In this document: in pieces, positions 36,136 to 49,887 of the stretch
Position numbering within the stretch: position 1 is the stretch's first letter
Layout of the letters: the number at the start of each line of letters is the position of its first letter
DNA from: Halictus rubicundus
Lineage: Eukaryota > Arthropoda > Insecta > Hymenoptera > Halictidae
DNA: 64,000 nucleotides
Assembly (NCBI RefSeq): GCF_050948215.1
Contig: NC_135158.1
Span: forward strand, 5,565,822 to 5,629,821
Direction of reading: 5' to 3'
Notes under the pieces: generated by a model
The model's input: only the letters and a program-made list of their open reading frames with translations
The model's database searches: none
What the model was told of the DNA's origin: nothing
Program-made: the position numbers and the translations under genes

Positions 36136-39100
36136 GTCTTCCTATTCGTTCTTTCTTTCCCTTCGTCCGTGAATATTTATTCGTACAATTAATTACGAGT
36201 ACAATCAAACGACTGTTTTTGTCACAGTCTCCGCAATATGGTTCTAATAGCAAATGTTAGATAGGCTGAATTAGACGCAACGCCTGACGCTCGATCTCTA
36301 AACAATATGTCGCCCAGCCCCCTAAACCGCGTAAAACCTACATAATACGAAGAGGAACCGCAGACTCTTGTTCAGTAAATGTATTTGATTAAGTAAAATA
36401 TTGTATGCAGTCTTCTTATTCGTTCTTTCTTTCTCTTCGTCCTTGAATATTTATTCGTACAATTAATTACGAGTACAATCAAACGACTGTTTTTGTCACA
36501 GTCTCCGCAATATGGTTCAAATAGCAAATGTTAGATAGGCTGAATTAGACGCTACGCCTGACGCTCGATCTCTAAACAATATGGCGCCCAGCATTAAGAC
36601 ACCCCTAAACCGCGTAAAACCTACATAATACGAAGAGGAACCGCAGACTCTTGTTCAGTAAATGTATTTGATTAAGTAAAATATTGTATGCAGTCTTCTT
36701 ATTCGTTCTTTCTTTCTCTTCGTCCTTGAATATTTATTCGTACAATTAATTACGAGTACAATCAAACGACTGTTTTTGTCACAGTCTCCGCAATATAGTT
36801 GAAATAGCAAATGTTAGATAGGCTGAATTAGACGCTACGCCTGACGCTCGATCTCTAAACAATATGGCGCCCAGCATTAAGACACCCCTAAACCGCGTAA
36901 AACCTACATAATACGAAGAGGAACCGCAGACTCTTGTTCAGTAAATGTATTTGATTAAGTAAAATATTGTATGCAGTCTTCTTATTCGTTCTTTCTTTCT
37001 CTTCGTCCTTGAATACTCATTTGTACAATTAATTACGAGTACAATCAAACGACTGTTTTTGTCACAGTCTCCGCAATATGGTTCAAATAGCAAATGTTAG
37101 ATAGGCTGAATTAGACGCTACGCCTGACGCTCGATCTCTAAACAATATGGCGCCCAGCATTAAGACACCCCTAAACCGCGTAAAACCTACATAATACGAA
37201 GAGGAACCGCAGACTCTTGTTCAGTAAATGTATTTGATTAAGTAAAATATTGTATGCAGTCTTCTTATTCGTTCTTTCTTTCTCTTCGTCCTTGAATACT
37301 CATTTGTACAATTAATTACGAGTACAATCAAACGACTGTTTTTGTCACAGTCTCCGCAATATGGTTCAAATAGCAAATGTTAGATAGGCTGAATTAGACG
37401 CTACGCCTGACGCTCGATCTCTAAACAATATGGCGCCCAGCATTAAGACACCCCTAAACCGCGTAAAACCTACATAATACGAAGAGGAACCGCAGACTCT
37501 TGTTCAGTAAATGTATTTGATTAAGTAAAATATTGTATGCAGTCTTCTTATTTGTTCTTTCTTTCTCTTCGTCCTTGAATACTCATTTGTACAAATAATT
37601 ACGAGTACAATAAAACGACTGTTTTTGTCACAGTCTCCGCAATATGGTTCAAATAGCAAATGTTAGATAGGCTGAATTAGACGCTACGCCTGACGCTCGA
37701 TCTCTAAACAATATGGCGCCCAGCATTAAGACACCCCTAAACCGCGTAAAACCTACATAATACGAAGAGGAACCGCAGACTCTTGTTCAGTAAATGTATT
37801 TGATTAAGTAAAATATTGTATGCAGTCTTCTTATTTGTTCTTTCTTTCTCTTCGTCCTTGAATACTCATTTGTACAAATAATTACGAGTACAATAAAACG
37901 ACTGTTTTTGTCACAGTCTCCGCAATATGGTTCTAATAGCAAATGTTAGATAGGCTGAATTAGACGCTACGCCTGACGCTCGATCTCTAAACAATATGGC
38001 GCCCAGCATTAAGACACCCCTAAACCGCGTAAAACCTACATAATACGAAGAGGAACCGCAGACTCTTGTTCAGTAAATGTATTTGATTAAGTAAAATATT
38101 GTATGCAGTCTTCTTATTTGTTCTTTCTTTCTCTTCGTCCTTGAATACTCATTTGTACAAATAATTACGAGTACAATAAAACGACTGTTTTTGTCACAGT
38201 CTCCGCAATATGGTTCAAATAGCAAATGTTAGATAGGCTGAATTAGACGCTACGCCTGACGCTCGATCTCTAAACAATATGGCGCCCAGCATTAAGACAC
38301 CCCTAAACCGCGTAAAACCTACATAATACGAAGAGGAACCGCAGACTCTTGTTCAGTAAATGTATTTGATTAAGTAAAATATTGTATGCAGTCTTCTTAT
38401 TTGTTCTTTCTTTCTCTTCGTCCTTGAATACTCATTTGTACAAATAATTACGAGTACAATAAAACGACTGTTTTTGTCACAGTCTCCGCAATATGGTTCT
38501 AATAGCAAATGTTAGATAGGCTGAATTAGACGCTACGCCTGACGCTCGATCTCTAAACAATATGGCGCCCACCATTAAGACACCCCTAAACCGCGTAAAA
38601 CCTACATAATACGAAGAGGAACCGCAGACTCTTGTTCAGTAAATGTATTTGATTAAGTAAAATATTGTATGCAGTCTTCTTATTCGTTCTTTCTTTCTCT
38701 TCGTCCTTGAATACTCATTTGTACAAATAATTATGAGTACAATAAAGCGACTGTTTTTGTCACAGTCTCCGCAATATGGTTCTAATAGCAAATGTTAGAT
38801 AGGCTGAATTAGACGCTACGCCTGACGCTTGATCTCTAAACAATATGTCGCCCAGCCCCCTAAAACGCGTAAAACCCACATGATATGAAAAGGAATCGCA
38901 GACTTTTGTTCAGCAAATGTATTTGATTACGTGAAATATTGTATGCAGTCTTCTTATTCGTTCTTTCTTTCTCTTCGTCCGTGAATATTAATTTGTACAA
39001 TTAAGTACGACTACAATCAAACGACTGTTTTTGTTACAGTCTCCACAATATACTTCAAATAGTAAATGTTAGACTGAAGACAGGCTGAATTATAGACGCA

Positions 39101-39238
39101 ACGCCTGACGCTCGAACTCTAAACAATATGGCGCCCAGCCTCAAGACACCCCTAAACCGCGTAATCCCACATAAAACGAAGAGTAACCGCAGACTCTTCT
39201 TCGGCAAATGTATTTGATTAAGTAAAATACTGTATGCA
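36136..39238. repeat. 283-bp satellite array, 11 units
   Basis: Measuring from GTCTTCTTATTYG, units start at 36136, 36410, 36693, 36976, 37259, 37542, 37825, 38108, 38391, 38674 and 38948, and the array ends about 39238. Unit lengths are 274, then eight of exactly 283, then 274 and 291. The two 274-bp units near the edges share a variant (AATATGTCGCCCAGCCCCCT) that lacks the ATTAAGACAC segment of the inner units. Inner units are almost identical. Units 6-9 carry shared variants and alternate between GGTTCAAATAG and GGTTCTAATAG, a dimer pattern of 566 bp. This is the typical signature of homogenisation by unequal exchange. There is no significant open frame. Confidence 0.97.
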
Positions 39239-41559
39239 GTCTTCGGTCAATCCGAGATCAAAATGGCGCCCGGCCGTAGAGCCTGAACCAAGATCCGCGT
39301 GTGTCCGAGAAGAGCCTCTCTCTTTCTTCGAAATTCCGTGGTAATTCCGCCCGGTTGACGATCGCTCTCTCACGATTCCAAGATCCACGGTGGAATCCCT
39401 CGCAGTCGTTGCTCGTTGCCGACTCGCGGCCGCGTTGACCCATTTCCTGTAAATAGACGCGCTCGTTCGCGCGTCTCGTCGCGGGATCCGCGCGGCGGAT
39501 CGCGAGGAAAGGAAAAGAAGAAGAAGAGGTAGAAGATGACGAAGACGCCGCGCGCCGGTGTTCTCGCCTCCGTTCGACGCGTTCCGGTTGGTTTTTGCTG
39601 TGTTCGGGCCTCTGGGTAGCGTTCGCGAGCTCTGCCCACGTAATTCCCTTAATGGGCCGGCCCGATTAAGACGAAAATCTCTCATCTTCTTGGCCCGCTC
39701 TCCTCTCTCTCTCTCTCGTTGCGTAGAGCGTTGCGAACGAGACGCTGATGGATAACGGAGGCAGCCGGGCCGCGGGCAACGATTTTACGAGGGCCCTTGA
39801 ATCGCCTGCGTTCTGTTTGATCGTCTAAAGAGGTCTCTTTCTCTATCCCTCTTCTTCTTCGACTTCTTCTTGTTCGTCTTCTTCTGTTCGGCGATTACGA
39901 CCTTGCAACCGGCGTTACGTCATCGCGATCATCGAGGAAACCGGTGGACGATGATCGGCTTTTGCCGCGATGCGGTCTCGTCTCTCGACAAAAGCAGCCC
40001 CGCTATTCATTATTCTTCCCCCGTGAGACGATTAATCTTACGTTCGATGGATTGTTCTTCGATTTCTTCGTTTTCGATCGGGTCGGACGATCGGACGATC
40101 GGTTCTCGTGGCTTTAAATAGTATGCGAGCATTATGTGCGACGCCGAGGCTCGCGAAGAGGAAACGGGCAATCAATACGCGATAACGTCGCTATAAGGAG
40201 AGAGGGACGCGTGATTGTCGGGAACCGACCGCCGGGAATCCTCCGGAGCCGACCGGAAACGATCGTTAATCGAGGAGACCTGTCGCGCGAAAACGTGCGA
40301 AAGAATAGAGTCGCCGGTTCGTGAGTCATTCGCGAGACCCGACGACAGGAGCGCACTCGAGGGGGTATGTATTCTTATTTTCGAGATTTGATTTGTAAGA
40401 ATTTCTTCAGGAAAAACTATTGAACTTTTCGCGTTGGGATTTTGCAAACGTATTTATTGGTGTTTGAAGCACACGTGTGATTTTTTTCAAGTAAAAGTAA
40501 CCAAAATTACATGAGTTATATATTTTTTTGTAGAGTATGTTTTAAGAAACACGAGTCGACGAAATCTCAAGTCATTTAAAACTTGTGCAGTGATAGATGA
40601 CGATTAACCCCGCTCTGTTAGACTCCAGAATGTTTAGCTAACTCGAGAGAAACATTTCCAAATCTGTCGTAGACCCCAGGCACAGTGCCCAAAGTGCACA
40701 ACAAGCAAAACAAGCCGCAAGGATCGATGGATCGATCGCGAAACCGATTAATGCGCCCCTGAAACGGCGAGCAACGCTGAAAGGCTGTTCTGGTGTGCGT
40801 GAATCACGCACTCGGGGCTGCCACGAAAACATGCTCGTCCCTAATTGCGTCCGGATGTGGGTTACAGGCATGCTACGACTTCTTGTTCACCGTTCTCGCG
40901 ATTACGCCCGGTGGTGCATTGAGTAATCAATACGAGCGCCTCGAATCACGATAGACCGAAGAAGCGAGAACGAAAGAGAGAAAAAGAGAGAAAGAGAGGA
41001 GGAAAGAGAAAGGAAGATGGAGGAGAGGGAGGAACGAGTGGGAACCTCGTTAACGCCAGGATCAAACGTCCTTTCTCTAATTCACCGAGCATCCTTCGAA
41101 CGGTCGTGACCCTCGGCTCGAAACGGGGAACGACTTCATCGGGGATAATCGATTTTCCCGAGGCGTTGCCCTTGACAAGCCGCGTTTTCCACGATCTACG
41201 CGGTTTCTTTGCCTCTGTAACGATACTAAATGATCGATCTCCTGGGAACTCTTCATCTCACGGTCGATTCATAACGCGCGGCAGTTGTCGTGATCGTTCG
41301 AAAAGTCCGCTTTCCACGTTTCCCGCGAGAACCGGACATCGTTAACCTGGTGATCGAGGAATCGGTATCCGCTGTTTGCTAACCGTCTTTTTGCTTCTTG
41401 ATTCAACCGTTTTTATAAGTCTATTTTTGTCGTGTTGCGTTGACATAACGGGAAAACGTTTATATTAGTTAGCACGTCGAGCGTCCAGTGAATATTGTCA
41501 TTTTCGCAACGAGTACCATTTGCGATACGAGACGAATGTCGGTGAGAAGTAGTGACGGT
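39239..41559. other. Intron body between arrays, no exon recognised
   Basis: GC-rich DNA with a CTT-rich tract near 39840-39890 and a GA-rich tract near 40975-41035. Frames on both strands lack domains. No RNA gene is recognised. Confidence 0.45.
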
Positions 41560-42294
41560 TCTGAGTGACAATTCTTGTATGTGATGGTTTCTCTATGCGT
41601 CAATTTTTCTGTGTGCTAATTCTTCTGTGTGACAATTTTTCTGTGTGACGATTTCTCTATGCATCAATTTTTCTGTTTGACAATTCTTCTGTGTGACGAT
41701 TTCTCTATTTGACAATTTTTCTGTGTGACAATTTTTCTATGCGTCAATTTTTCTGTGTGACAATTCTTCTGTGTGACGATTTCTCTATTTGACAATTTTT
41801 CTGTGTGACAATTTTTCTATGCGTCAATTTTTCTGTGTGACAATTCTTCTGTGTGACAATTTCTCTGTGTGACAATTCTGGTATATGACAATATTTCTGT
41901 GTGACAATTCTGGTATATGACAATTTTTCTGTGTGACAATTCTGGTATATGACAATCTTTCTGTGTGACAATTCTTGTACGTGACAATTCCTCTACGCGT
42001 CAATTTTTCTGTATGGCAATTCTTCTATGTGACGATCTCTCTATGTGGCAATTCTTCTCTGTGACAATTCATTTACGTGAAAATTTTTCCGTGTGTCAAT
42101 TCTTCTGTGTGACAATTTTTCTGTCTGACAATTCTGGTATGTGACAATCTTTCTGTATGACAATTCTTCTGTGTGACAATTCCTCTATGCGTCAATTTTT
42201 CTGTGTGACAATTCTTCTATGTGACAATTTCTCTATATGACAATACTTCTCTGTGACAATTCGTTTACGTGAAAATTTTTCTGTGTGTCAATTC
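41560..42294. repeat. 16-bp minisatellite with 48- and 80-bp higher-order structure
   Basis: The unit is close to TGTGACAATTCTTCTG and repeats for about 735 bp, roughly 46 units. Variants such as GACGATTTCTCTATTTG recur 80 bp apart (41695 and 41775), which is five units. The same GACGAT core lies 48 bp earlier (41647), which is three units. A minus-strand open frame over the array (41744-41971) is simply the repeat read in three phases and is not a gene. Confidence 0.95.
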
Positions 42295-44165
42295 CCACTG
42301 ACCACAACTCTGCTTCGTGGTCTGCACAGTCGGCTGCTCGTGGTGTCGATTATTTTATGCCCGGTTTATTCTATTGTGGTTGCGTATGAGTAATTTGCTA
42401 TCGCTGGGAAGATGAACGAACTGCTACAAGGCAGGAGCGTGTATCTCGATGATTATGGCGACATACGTTAAAAAAAAGGAACGTAAGAAGTACAAGAAGC
42501 ACGTAAACTCGACGCAAGGGTTAACGTTTAATAGACAAGAAGCCCATTGGATAGGAAATCTGAATACTCGTTACGCAAAAAGGTAAATAACGGAATAAAA
42601 AGTGGAGGACTGGAATTTGTTTGTATAAGGTTTCGTCTTCCACGCTCGGCAAACGTGTCTCTTCGTAGCTGCTCACGTTTCTACTTCTCTAAGTCCGAGC
42701 ACGTTGCGTAACAGCGAAGTTTTCGAAGTCGGTCTTCTTCAGCGCGAGAAGCTTATACAGGGTGTCGCGTAATCACAACGAACAATTAATAATTCTACAT
42801 AAGAATACTCGACGGGAGTTAAAAATATATTATAAATTTTTCGATTGATTTCCTTCTCGGAAGCAGCTGGTTCGGGGAAGTAGAAAGGGTCAGCAAGTGT
42901 CAGACAAGCGATCTATTCAGTGACACAGTTGATTGGTTCAGTATCGAGAGATCTAGTCGTAAGTTTGCATCGGTGAGAAAACAACGAGTTTCCTTTAGGA
43001 TCAATAATTCTTCTTGTCTAGCAGTCTTCTATTTATTTCCATAATTATATAATTCAAAATTTAATCAGTTTCGTCGAGAATCACTGGAGGGTATACCTAT
43101 ACAAAATCCACCGCGACAGTTTTTGTCCGCTGCGTCGAGCTCAGCTGTTCGAGCACAGCGTCGGCGTCGGAGCCGAGGTAAACGCCCGAATTCGTAAATA
43201 CCGCGACACCTTGCCGTTGCGTAAGGCTACACAGTTTTCTGTCGATATAAGACAACGATGTTTTTTCCGCGACAACAAAATCTCTATCCCCTCCTCTTCT
43301 TTTGAAGTTGTCTGCTCGACACCGCTGCGTGCCAGAACGAGAGGGTATGTCATATTCCAACGAAAGATATCGCTGCACTGCCGACCATTTTATGATCTGC
43401 TCATACGCAATACGTCGAAAACTGTATTACGTATTCGTCGCAGGAGCCATCGTTCCCACCCTTCCCAATTCAATATCTGTTACCTAATTTCTTGTTAGCT
43501 CCCTAGCTACTCATCTCCTAATTATTCCTATACCTGACACACGGAACAAACTTTATGCTTCTAATCATCACCTGGAACTTGAGTGAAACGTCTCCCAAAC
43601 CCCTCAAACATGAACTTCGTTTCAACTTGGCTATCTAATCAACAATCCTCCCACAAAATGCTGACACAAAAGATCAATTCCATGGTCCCAAACATCACCA
43701 ACAAAACGTTTCTCGAAATGTTCAGCGTCCAACCAAAGCCGTGCAGTCTGCCAGCATCCCCGACGTCCATTTTCCCGCGTCGGACACGTTTCGCTCGGAC
43801 CATTCTCGACGTGTTCTTGCGGGTTCGATCAGCGAGACCTCTGACCAGGTGCCAAAAAATGTTCTACATCGGTTGACTGACTCATCGTGCACGGTGGTGG
43901 CCGTGTGCTCTCCTTCCCTCTCTCTCTCTCTCTCTCCCTCCCTCCCTGTCTCTCGCGGGGAAAGATCGAGGCGGACGCACGCGTACCGCTAGTCATCCCG
44001 GGTATTTGGGGATGCTGGGTGGCTCAGGTGGTTGCGTGGCGGCTCAAAATAGAGAGGGTCGCCCGCGCAAAATCGCTCGGAGTCGCACCGCGAATAGTCC
44101 GCGCCCACCGGCTTCTCGAGAGCCGTCGGTAATTTTAGAAAACGTTTTGTTTTCGTGCCAGAAGC
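42295..44165. other. Intron body, no exon recognised
   Basis: No supported exon. A CT microsatellite lies at about 43918-43945. Confidence 0.45.
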
Positions 44166-44167
44166 GC

Positions 44168-44170
<3 letters not shown>

Positions 44171-44217
<47 letters not shown>
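44171..44217. repeat. (AG)n microsatellite
   Basis: A pure AG tract of about 47 bp, one of the longest in the window. Confidence 0.95.
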
Positions 44218-44220
<3 letters not shown>

Positions 44221-44472
44221 AGCAAAAGAGGAAGAGAAAGAGAGAGACAGAGCGAGAGCAAAGACGAGCAAGCGAACACAGAAGGCGTAGTTGCGTGAGT
44301 CGCGAGCCGCACGCACACGCGCCGCGTGCCTAACTCTTCCTCGCGGGATTACGTCGCGCGCGTTCCTCGAGATCGATGCACGCGCGACACCCACGCTCCC
44401 GCGGCACAGACAACTTCGCTCTCTGACAACAGAGGAGATTCGGATGCACCTCCGGCCGATCTCCGACGACCA

Positions 44473-44473
<1 letters not shown>

Positions 44474-44508
<35 letters not shown>
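44474..44508. repeat. (CT)n microsatellite
   Basis: A pure CT tract immediately before the first unit of the diverged triplication at 44508. It is of opposite sense to the AG tract 260 bp upstream, so the two could pair as a stem. Confidence 0.95.
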
Positions 44509-44512
<4 letters not shown>

Positions 44513-45200
44513 TTTGTTGCTGTTGCCAGTGAAGTTCTTGGTCGACGAGACCTGGCCTCGCCGCGCGCCGCAAACTCGCCCGGTATCGTACCGATCGCCC
44601 GTGCTTTTCAAAATCTTCAGGACTAACACCTTAGCTACCGTCGATGTACACCACCCGATTAATCTTGTGATCCCCTATGCTTCTCTTTGGAATTGCGATG
44701 GGACGGCTGATTTTTCAGAGTCCGATTTTAGAGACAGGAGATGCGAGACACATACTGCTTAAAGAATTATAGTTTGTTGCTGTTGTCGGTGAAGTTCTCG
44801 GTCGACGAGACTCAGTCTCCTAGATGCGCTGTTTGTTCGTGCTTTTGTCGAACTTCGCCTTTACCACCATTGTTGTGGACGTTCGTAATTTAGTTACCAC
44901 TGAAATAGACATACCTCCGCTACCACTGAAGTGTTCTGATTAACCTCGTGACCCCACGTGCATCTCTTTGCGAACTAGATACTCTGTTGGAGTCTGCTTT
45001 CAATGGAAAGAGGCGTGAGATACTGCCCGAAGGACTATAGTCTGCTGGCATTGTCAGCGAAGTTCTTGGTCGTCGAGACTTTGCGACTAGTTGGAAGTTC
45101 ACCCGGTATAGTTCTGTTCGTCGTCTTCGAGGCTGACAACATCGCTACCGACGGAGCGAACGACCTGAATAACCTTGTGACCTATTAAGCTTCTCCGTCG
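44508..45200. repeat. Diverged three-copy tandem repeat (~265 bp)
   Basis: Units begin at about 44508, 44768 and 45036 with TATAGTYTGYTG, then GTGAAGTTCTTGGTCGACGAGA or a close variant. Each later contains a phrase like TTAATCTTGTGATCCC or TTAACCTCGTGACCCC followed by GCTTCTC or GCATCTC. Identity is moderate, so the expansion is old. No coding role is seen. Confidence 0.6.
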
Positions 45201-48158
45201 TGTTTGTAAATATGAGTAGCAGAGCTAAGCGTTATGTTAGTGTCTGCTTTTAGAAGATAGGGACGCGACCGACAGTGATAGTTGCTGTAGATGTCGACCC
45301 TATTACAATCACTGCTAATTGATAACTACACAGTGGGTTTTCGTGCATTCATGTAAAATACGAATTTGGGAAATGTAATGCAATCTAGAGTTTAATAAAA
45401 TTGTAATTGACCATTTTGCTGGGATTTTTGTTGAGATTTATGATTTTATGAACAATTCGAGATTAAACTGATTATAGATAGTCTGTCAAAACAAACTCAT
45501 GGTATCCCAGCGGTCAGGATACCTGTCCAGGCTGACACCATCACTCTAACAGGCGCAAGATATGGATAACCAGGGTGGGGTGAACAACTATTGTGACCAT
45601 CATGTATCTCGAGAGTCTTTTTTTCAGGAAACAGGTTATAGTGACTCGTGTGACACGATTAATTGGTTCCGCGTTATCGTGAACGGTCTCGTTCCAGGCT
45701 CTATTTTAGGACCGAGATCCATGTAAAATTGAACGGTTGGTTCCAAAAACTTCTATCGAAATAGAATTCTCGGAACGGTTTATCAAAAGTTCACGAAAAA
45801 TACAGTACAAACAACACGTCGCTGAAATTTCAAAAAAAGACTTTCTAAATTTGTCCAATATCGAATGAGCAGCATTCGATGAACAACATTGAATGAACCG
45901 AATATTAGTTGCACACGACTTGAAAACAATTAGTATATCGCGGCAGTAACGTCAACGCAGTGAAAGGAATAGATTGACTCGTTATTCACGCGATACGGTG
46001 AAAAAGATTGAGCGTAACACACGATCGAGTTTCCGAATTTGGACCGGCTCCCGGATCGAACATGTATCCGTTATTACTGGCATTAATTAACTAGGTATTA
46101 AGAGTCAGCTGTAGCCTAGCCGGGTATCTTGAGAGTGAGAAACCTTTGCAGAGTTATTGATATTATTAATTAACTGCGAACATATAGATCCGATCTAGGA
46201 GCTGGTGAAAAGTCTACTTTCTCTACTTATAAAACGAATTCGAATATTCGAGAAATTCGATAATTTTTCTAGCGTAGCAATGACATAAGGTAACAAAACA
46301 TACATGAGAATCATTCTTGAACCATCTTATTTTTCTCATGACCGACAGTGTACATGACTCACTCACTCATCGCATAATCGTGTCGATTAAGCCACAGTTC
46401 TCCTGAGTCAGTGCATAATTATTACTGGAATCAACAGATTCGACGAAATGTCAGATTATTTACCACAATTTCTGGTACGATGTGTACTATGATTATTAAT
46501 ACTCATCCGTCCCGCATTTTTCCAACTCAACTCGTTTCCCTTGGAAAAATTGACACAGAGTAAGCACTGATACGATGGACATAAAATACATAATTCAATC
46601 AGCAAATGGTCCCTTTGAGATAATAATAAAATAATAAATGATCATCCAAAATAATCCAAATAATATTCCAACGTGCAAAATATACCAAGTCAAATATAAT
46701 TCAGTCATTTCGATGGCTACGTACTGTGTTAAAGAATTCGCGTTATACCAATTCGTGAAATAGAACAGAGAGGACTCTTTAATCGGGACAAGATTACTAT
46801 CGCAAATTGCCGCGTATCGTATTAAAAAACCGCGAAAGATCGGAAGTAACGTAGTCCCGCGATTTCCCGAAAGCAGGAAGAATCGCAAGGAAGTAAGGAA
46901 GCAGGGAAGGAAGGAACCGCGACCACGATGGATCCTCGAGATCCGCGGCATCGTATTTTCAGCGTCGTTATTTTTTCTTCCCCGCAGCATGAATCGTCGC
47001 GTTTATCTCTGTTAGTCGGCGAGGAGAGAAGCCTCGGCATAGTCCATCGCGAGTGAACGCACGTCGCCCGATAAACGCTCTTCCGTCTTATCAAATCGCT
47101 TCCGTTTACGCGTCCCCGCGGACGTGCTGGTAAAAGGCTCGGGGGATTAAAGAGAGAAATTACCGAGTGGGGCCCCCCTGCGTTCGACGTGTTGGCCGAA
47201 AGGGGGGGGGGGCACCGAGCAGAAATACGAAAAAAGAAAATCTCAGACCCACGTGATACACAGTCGGGGGTAGAGGAGGCGAGGGGGTCTTGGTGGAAAG
47301 GGGACGAGGAAAAGGAGGACGAAAGGGGGCTGGCGACAAGAGCCGTGGCAGGGTATGAAGTTGAAACGGCGGAGTGATAGCCAAATCGAGAAACACGGGC
47401 GCAGCTCGTTTTACACCGATCGGCTGCCTCCTACGGTGTGTCTTTAGTGCCGCGAATTGACAGCGGTAAATCCGACGACGGCCTTTTTTAGTCACCGCGT
47501 TTTGTCCGCGGCTCCGACACCGGCTCGGGATCGCCATTCCGAGCGAGCGGAAAGAATCGACGGTGAGACAAAAGAGAGGATCCCGACAGTTCGCCTTCTC
47601 CTTCGTCGCGTTCGAACCCTTCCCGAGCAAGCATGATCGCGTACGTGTTTCAAAAGTGACTCTCCTTATAGTTCATTCGACACGTATTCGCATCTTCCGT
47701 TACGGTACATGCACGTTTTATTGAAATTATTACATATTTAAAATACGGCGAGATGATGTTGAGCGACGCCGAGCAGACGAAGGATCGAGCACTCTGAGCC
47801 GAGCGTCCGGGAGGAAAGCTCCACCGAAGGATACTCGATGGAAAGAGGGAAAACAGGAGGCGAGAGGCGAGTGTCACCGTATCAGGATACGTAGGACGAC
47901 AAGGAAAGAGAGAGAGAGAGAGCTAGAGAGAGAAGTGGAGAGAAAAAGTAAAGGAGACTGAGAACGGTCGCGTGGCCGTGCGTGGCCCCAAATAGGGCAT
48001 CAGGTGGTTGCGCGACGCCCGCGAGAGAAAAAGATCGTTCGCGCGTGCGCAGAGGCGCGTGTGCCGCTCGTAACCGGGCGCGCACGCACGCATGCACAAG
48101 CGCGGCATACGTTAGAGCGGCACGCGCGCGTTCATACAGGTGGTACTTGACGCGACGC

Positions 48159-48190
48159 GAGGCGAGGCGAGGCGAGGCGAGGCAAAGCGA
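48159..48190. repeat. (GAGGC)n pentanucleotide repeat
   Basis: Five or six GAGGC units, decaying into AAGCGAGGC. Short simple repeat. Confidence 0.85.
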
Positions 48191-49837
48191 GGCAATGCGA
48201 CGGTCCGGTGGTCTGCACAGGAAATTGCTCCTTTGCCGAGTATACGCGGCCCGGAACGGAATGGGAACCGAGCGGAGACCGCGAGAACTAATTATTCCCG
48301 CCCCGCATGATCGAGACGCTCCCGCACAGCGATCGGAAACTGTCGACTCGACCCCGGAACGAGATCTCACCTGTTGCTTCCGCTTTGAGAGTCGATGCGA
48401 CCTCAGTTTGGGATAGGACGATCATTAACGAGATAGACGACCTTCCTGGAAGTCACTGTCGACTACTTTACTTTACGACTAGTTTCCAACAAAATTCACA
48501 CACTTTGCTGCAGACTGTTTACGAAATCAAATATTTCAACAAATCATTGTGGTAATCTCAATCTGGGATGTCCGAAGGAACCATATGAATTTTTCCAGAT
48601 TTTTTAAATAACAATTACTCACTAAAAACCGCGGCAGACACGGAAGATCCATATTTACAGTTTGAGGTTACTGTGAAAATGTTGCAGGGGTTTGAATTGT
48701 TTCTCTGGTATTCGATGCTTTGACTGCCGTAAACTTGGCCTGGATCTTGATGTTTGATATATCTTGTTTAGCACTAATCAGACAAGGGTGGGTTCACCTC
48801 TCCGTATGATGTAGAGTGGCCTTGAAGAATCGGTGCTGCTAGATCGTCTCATATTCTCGGGAATTGTCAGTAGATAGACTAGGATTAATCAGACTGTGAC
48901 ATAGTTGAGGGTTAAATGAAACACATTGGCCTGAGAGTCAATGCTGTCTTGTAGGATATTAGCTGGCTGCTTGATCATTAACTATCATTCCTTAAGGAAC
49001 CACTTAAAATCAGTAGTATTGCCCTCGACGCAGGTTTTGATCAGACAGGGCGCTCCCTATTAATGAGTTGATTCTTAAACGAAGTACATTGAATTGAGAC
49101 CTACGTAGATGAACAAATGACGCACTGGTATACCATACAAAATGGTAGCTTATAGAAGACTAGCTCTGTCATTCTTTAACCCTTGTGTCAATAACCGGGT
49201 TCCCACTTTCAATATTTGTGTTGACAAACAGCAAAATGATTTGTACGTTTTTAGATAATCACAGATTAATTTATTATATGAAGCACAGAAAGTGCAACAT
49301 GATTAAATATCATGGAAAATTTTGGCAATTGACAAAAGGGTTAAGGAACCGCCTCAAAATAAATAGTATTACCTCTCGACGTATGTAAACGTTGTTCTGA
49401 TAGGACTCTGACTTTAAACCTGGTCTACAAATGAACATCTACAAAAGCTTCTTAAACAAAGCAGTTAAACAAAATGGTATATCACGTATGATCGTTAAAC
49501 ATAATTCTTGAAAATCTGATGACTATGACTCTATACGCTGCCCTTGTGGAAAAGTATCTTGTCCGGGGTCGTCCTAGAAGGAGAAATAGAAAGTCAGTAG
49601 TATCGGCGCGCCACTGGTCCGACCAAAAATCGAATCTTCCATTCCCGCAACAGATTACGCAATAAGCATCGTAACCCGGGCTTGGATACTAACAGAGGCT
49701 AACATTAGCAGTGTACTGTATGGAGTAGCATTCCTGGGATCCTCACGAGCGACTAACAGCTTCCATCCCCCGGCGAGTGAGCGGTTTTCGATCGATAAGC
49801 GTTGCGCGCGAAGGTACACACAGAGAGTCGGAAAGAG

Positions 49838-49842
<5 letters not shown>

Positions 49843-49881
<39 letters not shown>
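49843..49881. repeat. (GA)n microsatellite
   Basis: About 39 bp of GA following a GAAAGA-rich start. Confidence 0.9.

Positions 49882-49887
<6 letters not shown>

Noticed and set aside
36136..39238. The 283-bp array as a CRISPR or coding repeat
   Set aside because: Units are contiguous with no unique spacers, have stops in all frames and sit in a eukaryotic intron.
41744..41971. Minus-strand open frame rich in His-Thr-Glu-Lys-Ile
   Set aside because: It is the 16-bp minisatellite translated. Three units (48 bp) keep the frame open, and there is no start context, domain or splice signal.
42757..42775. ACAGGGTGTCGCG resembling the end motif of some insect transposons
   Set aside because: There is only one short match, with no partner end, target-site duplication or coding remnant nearby.
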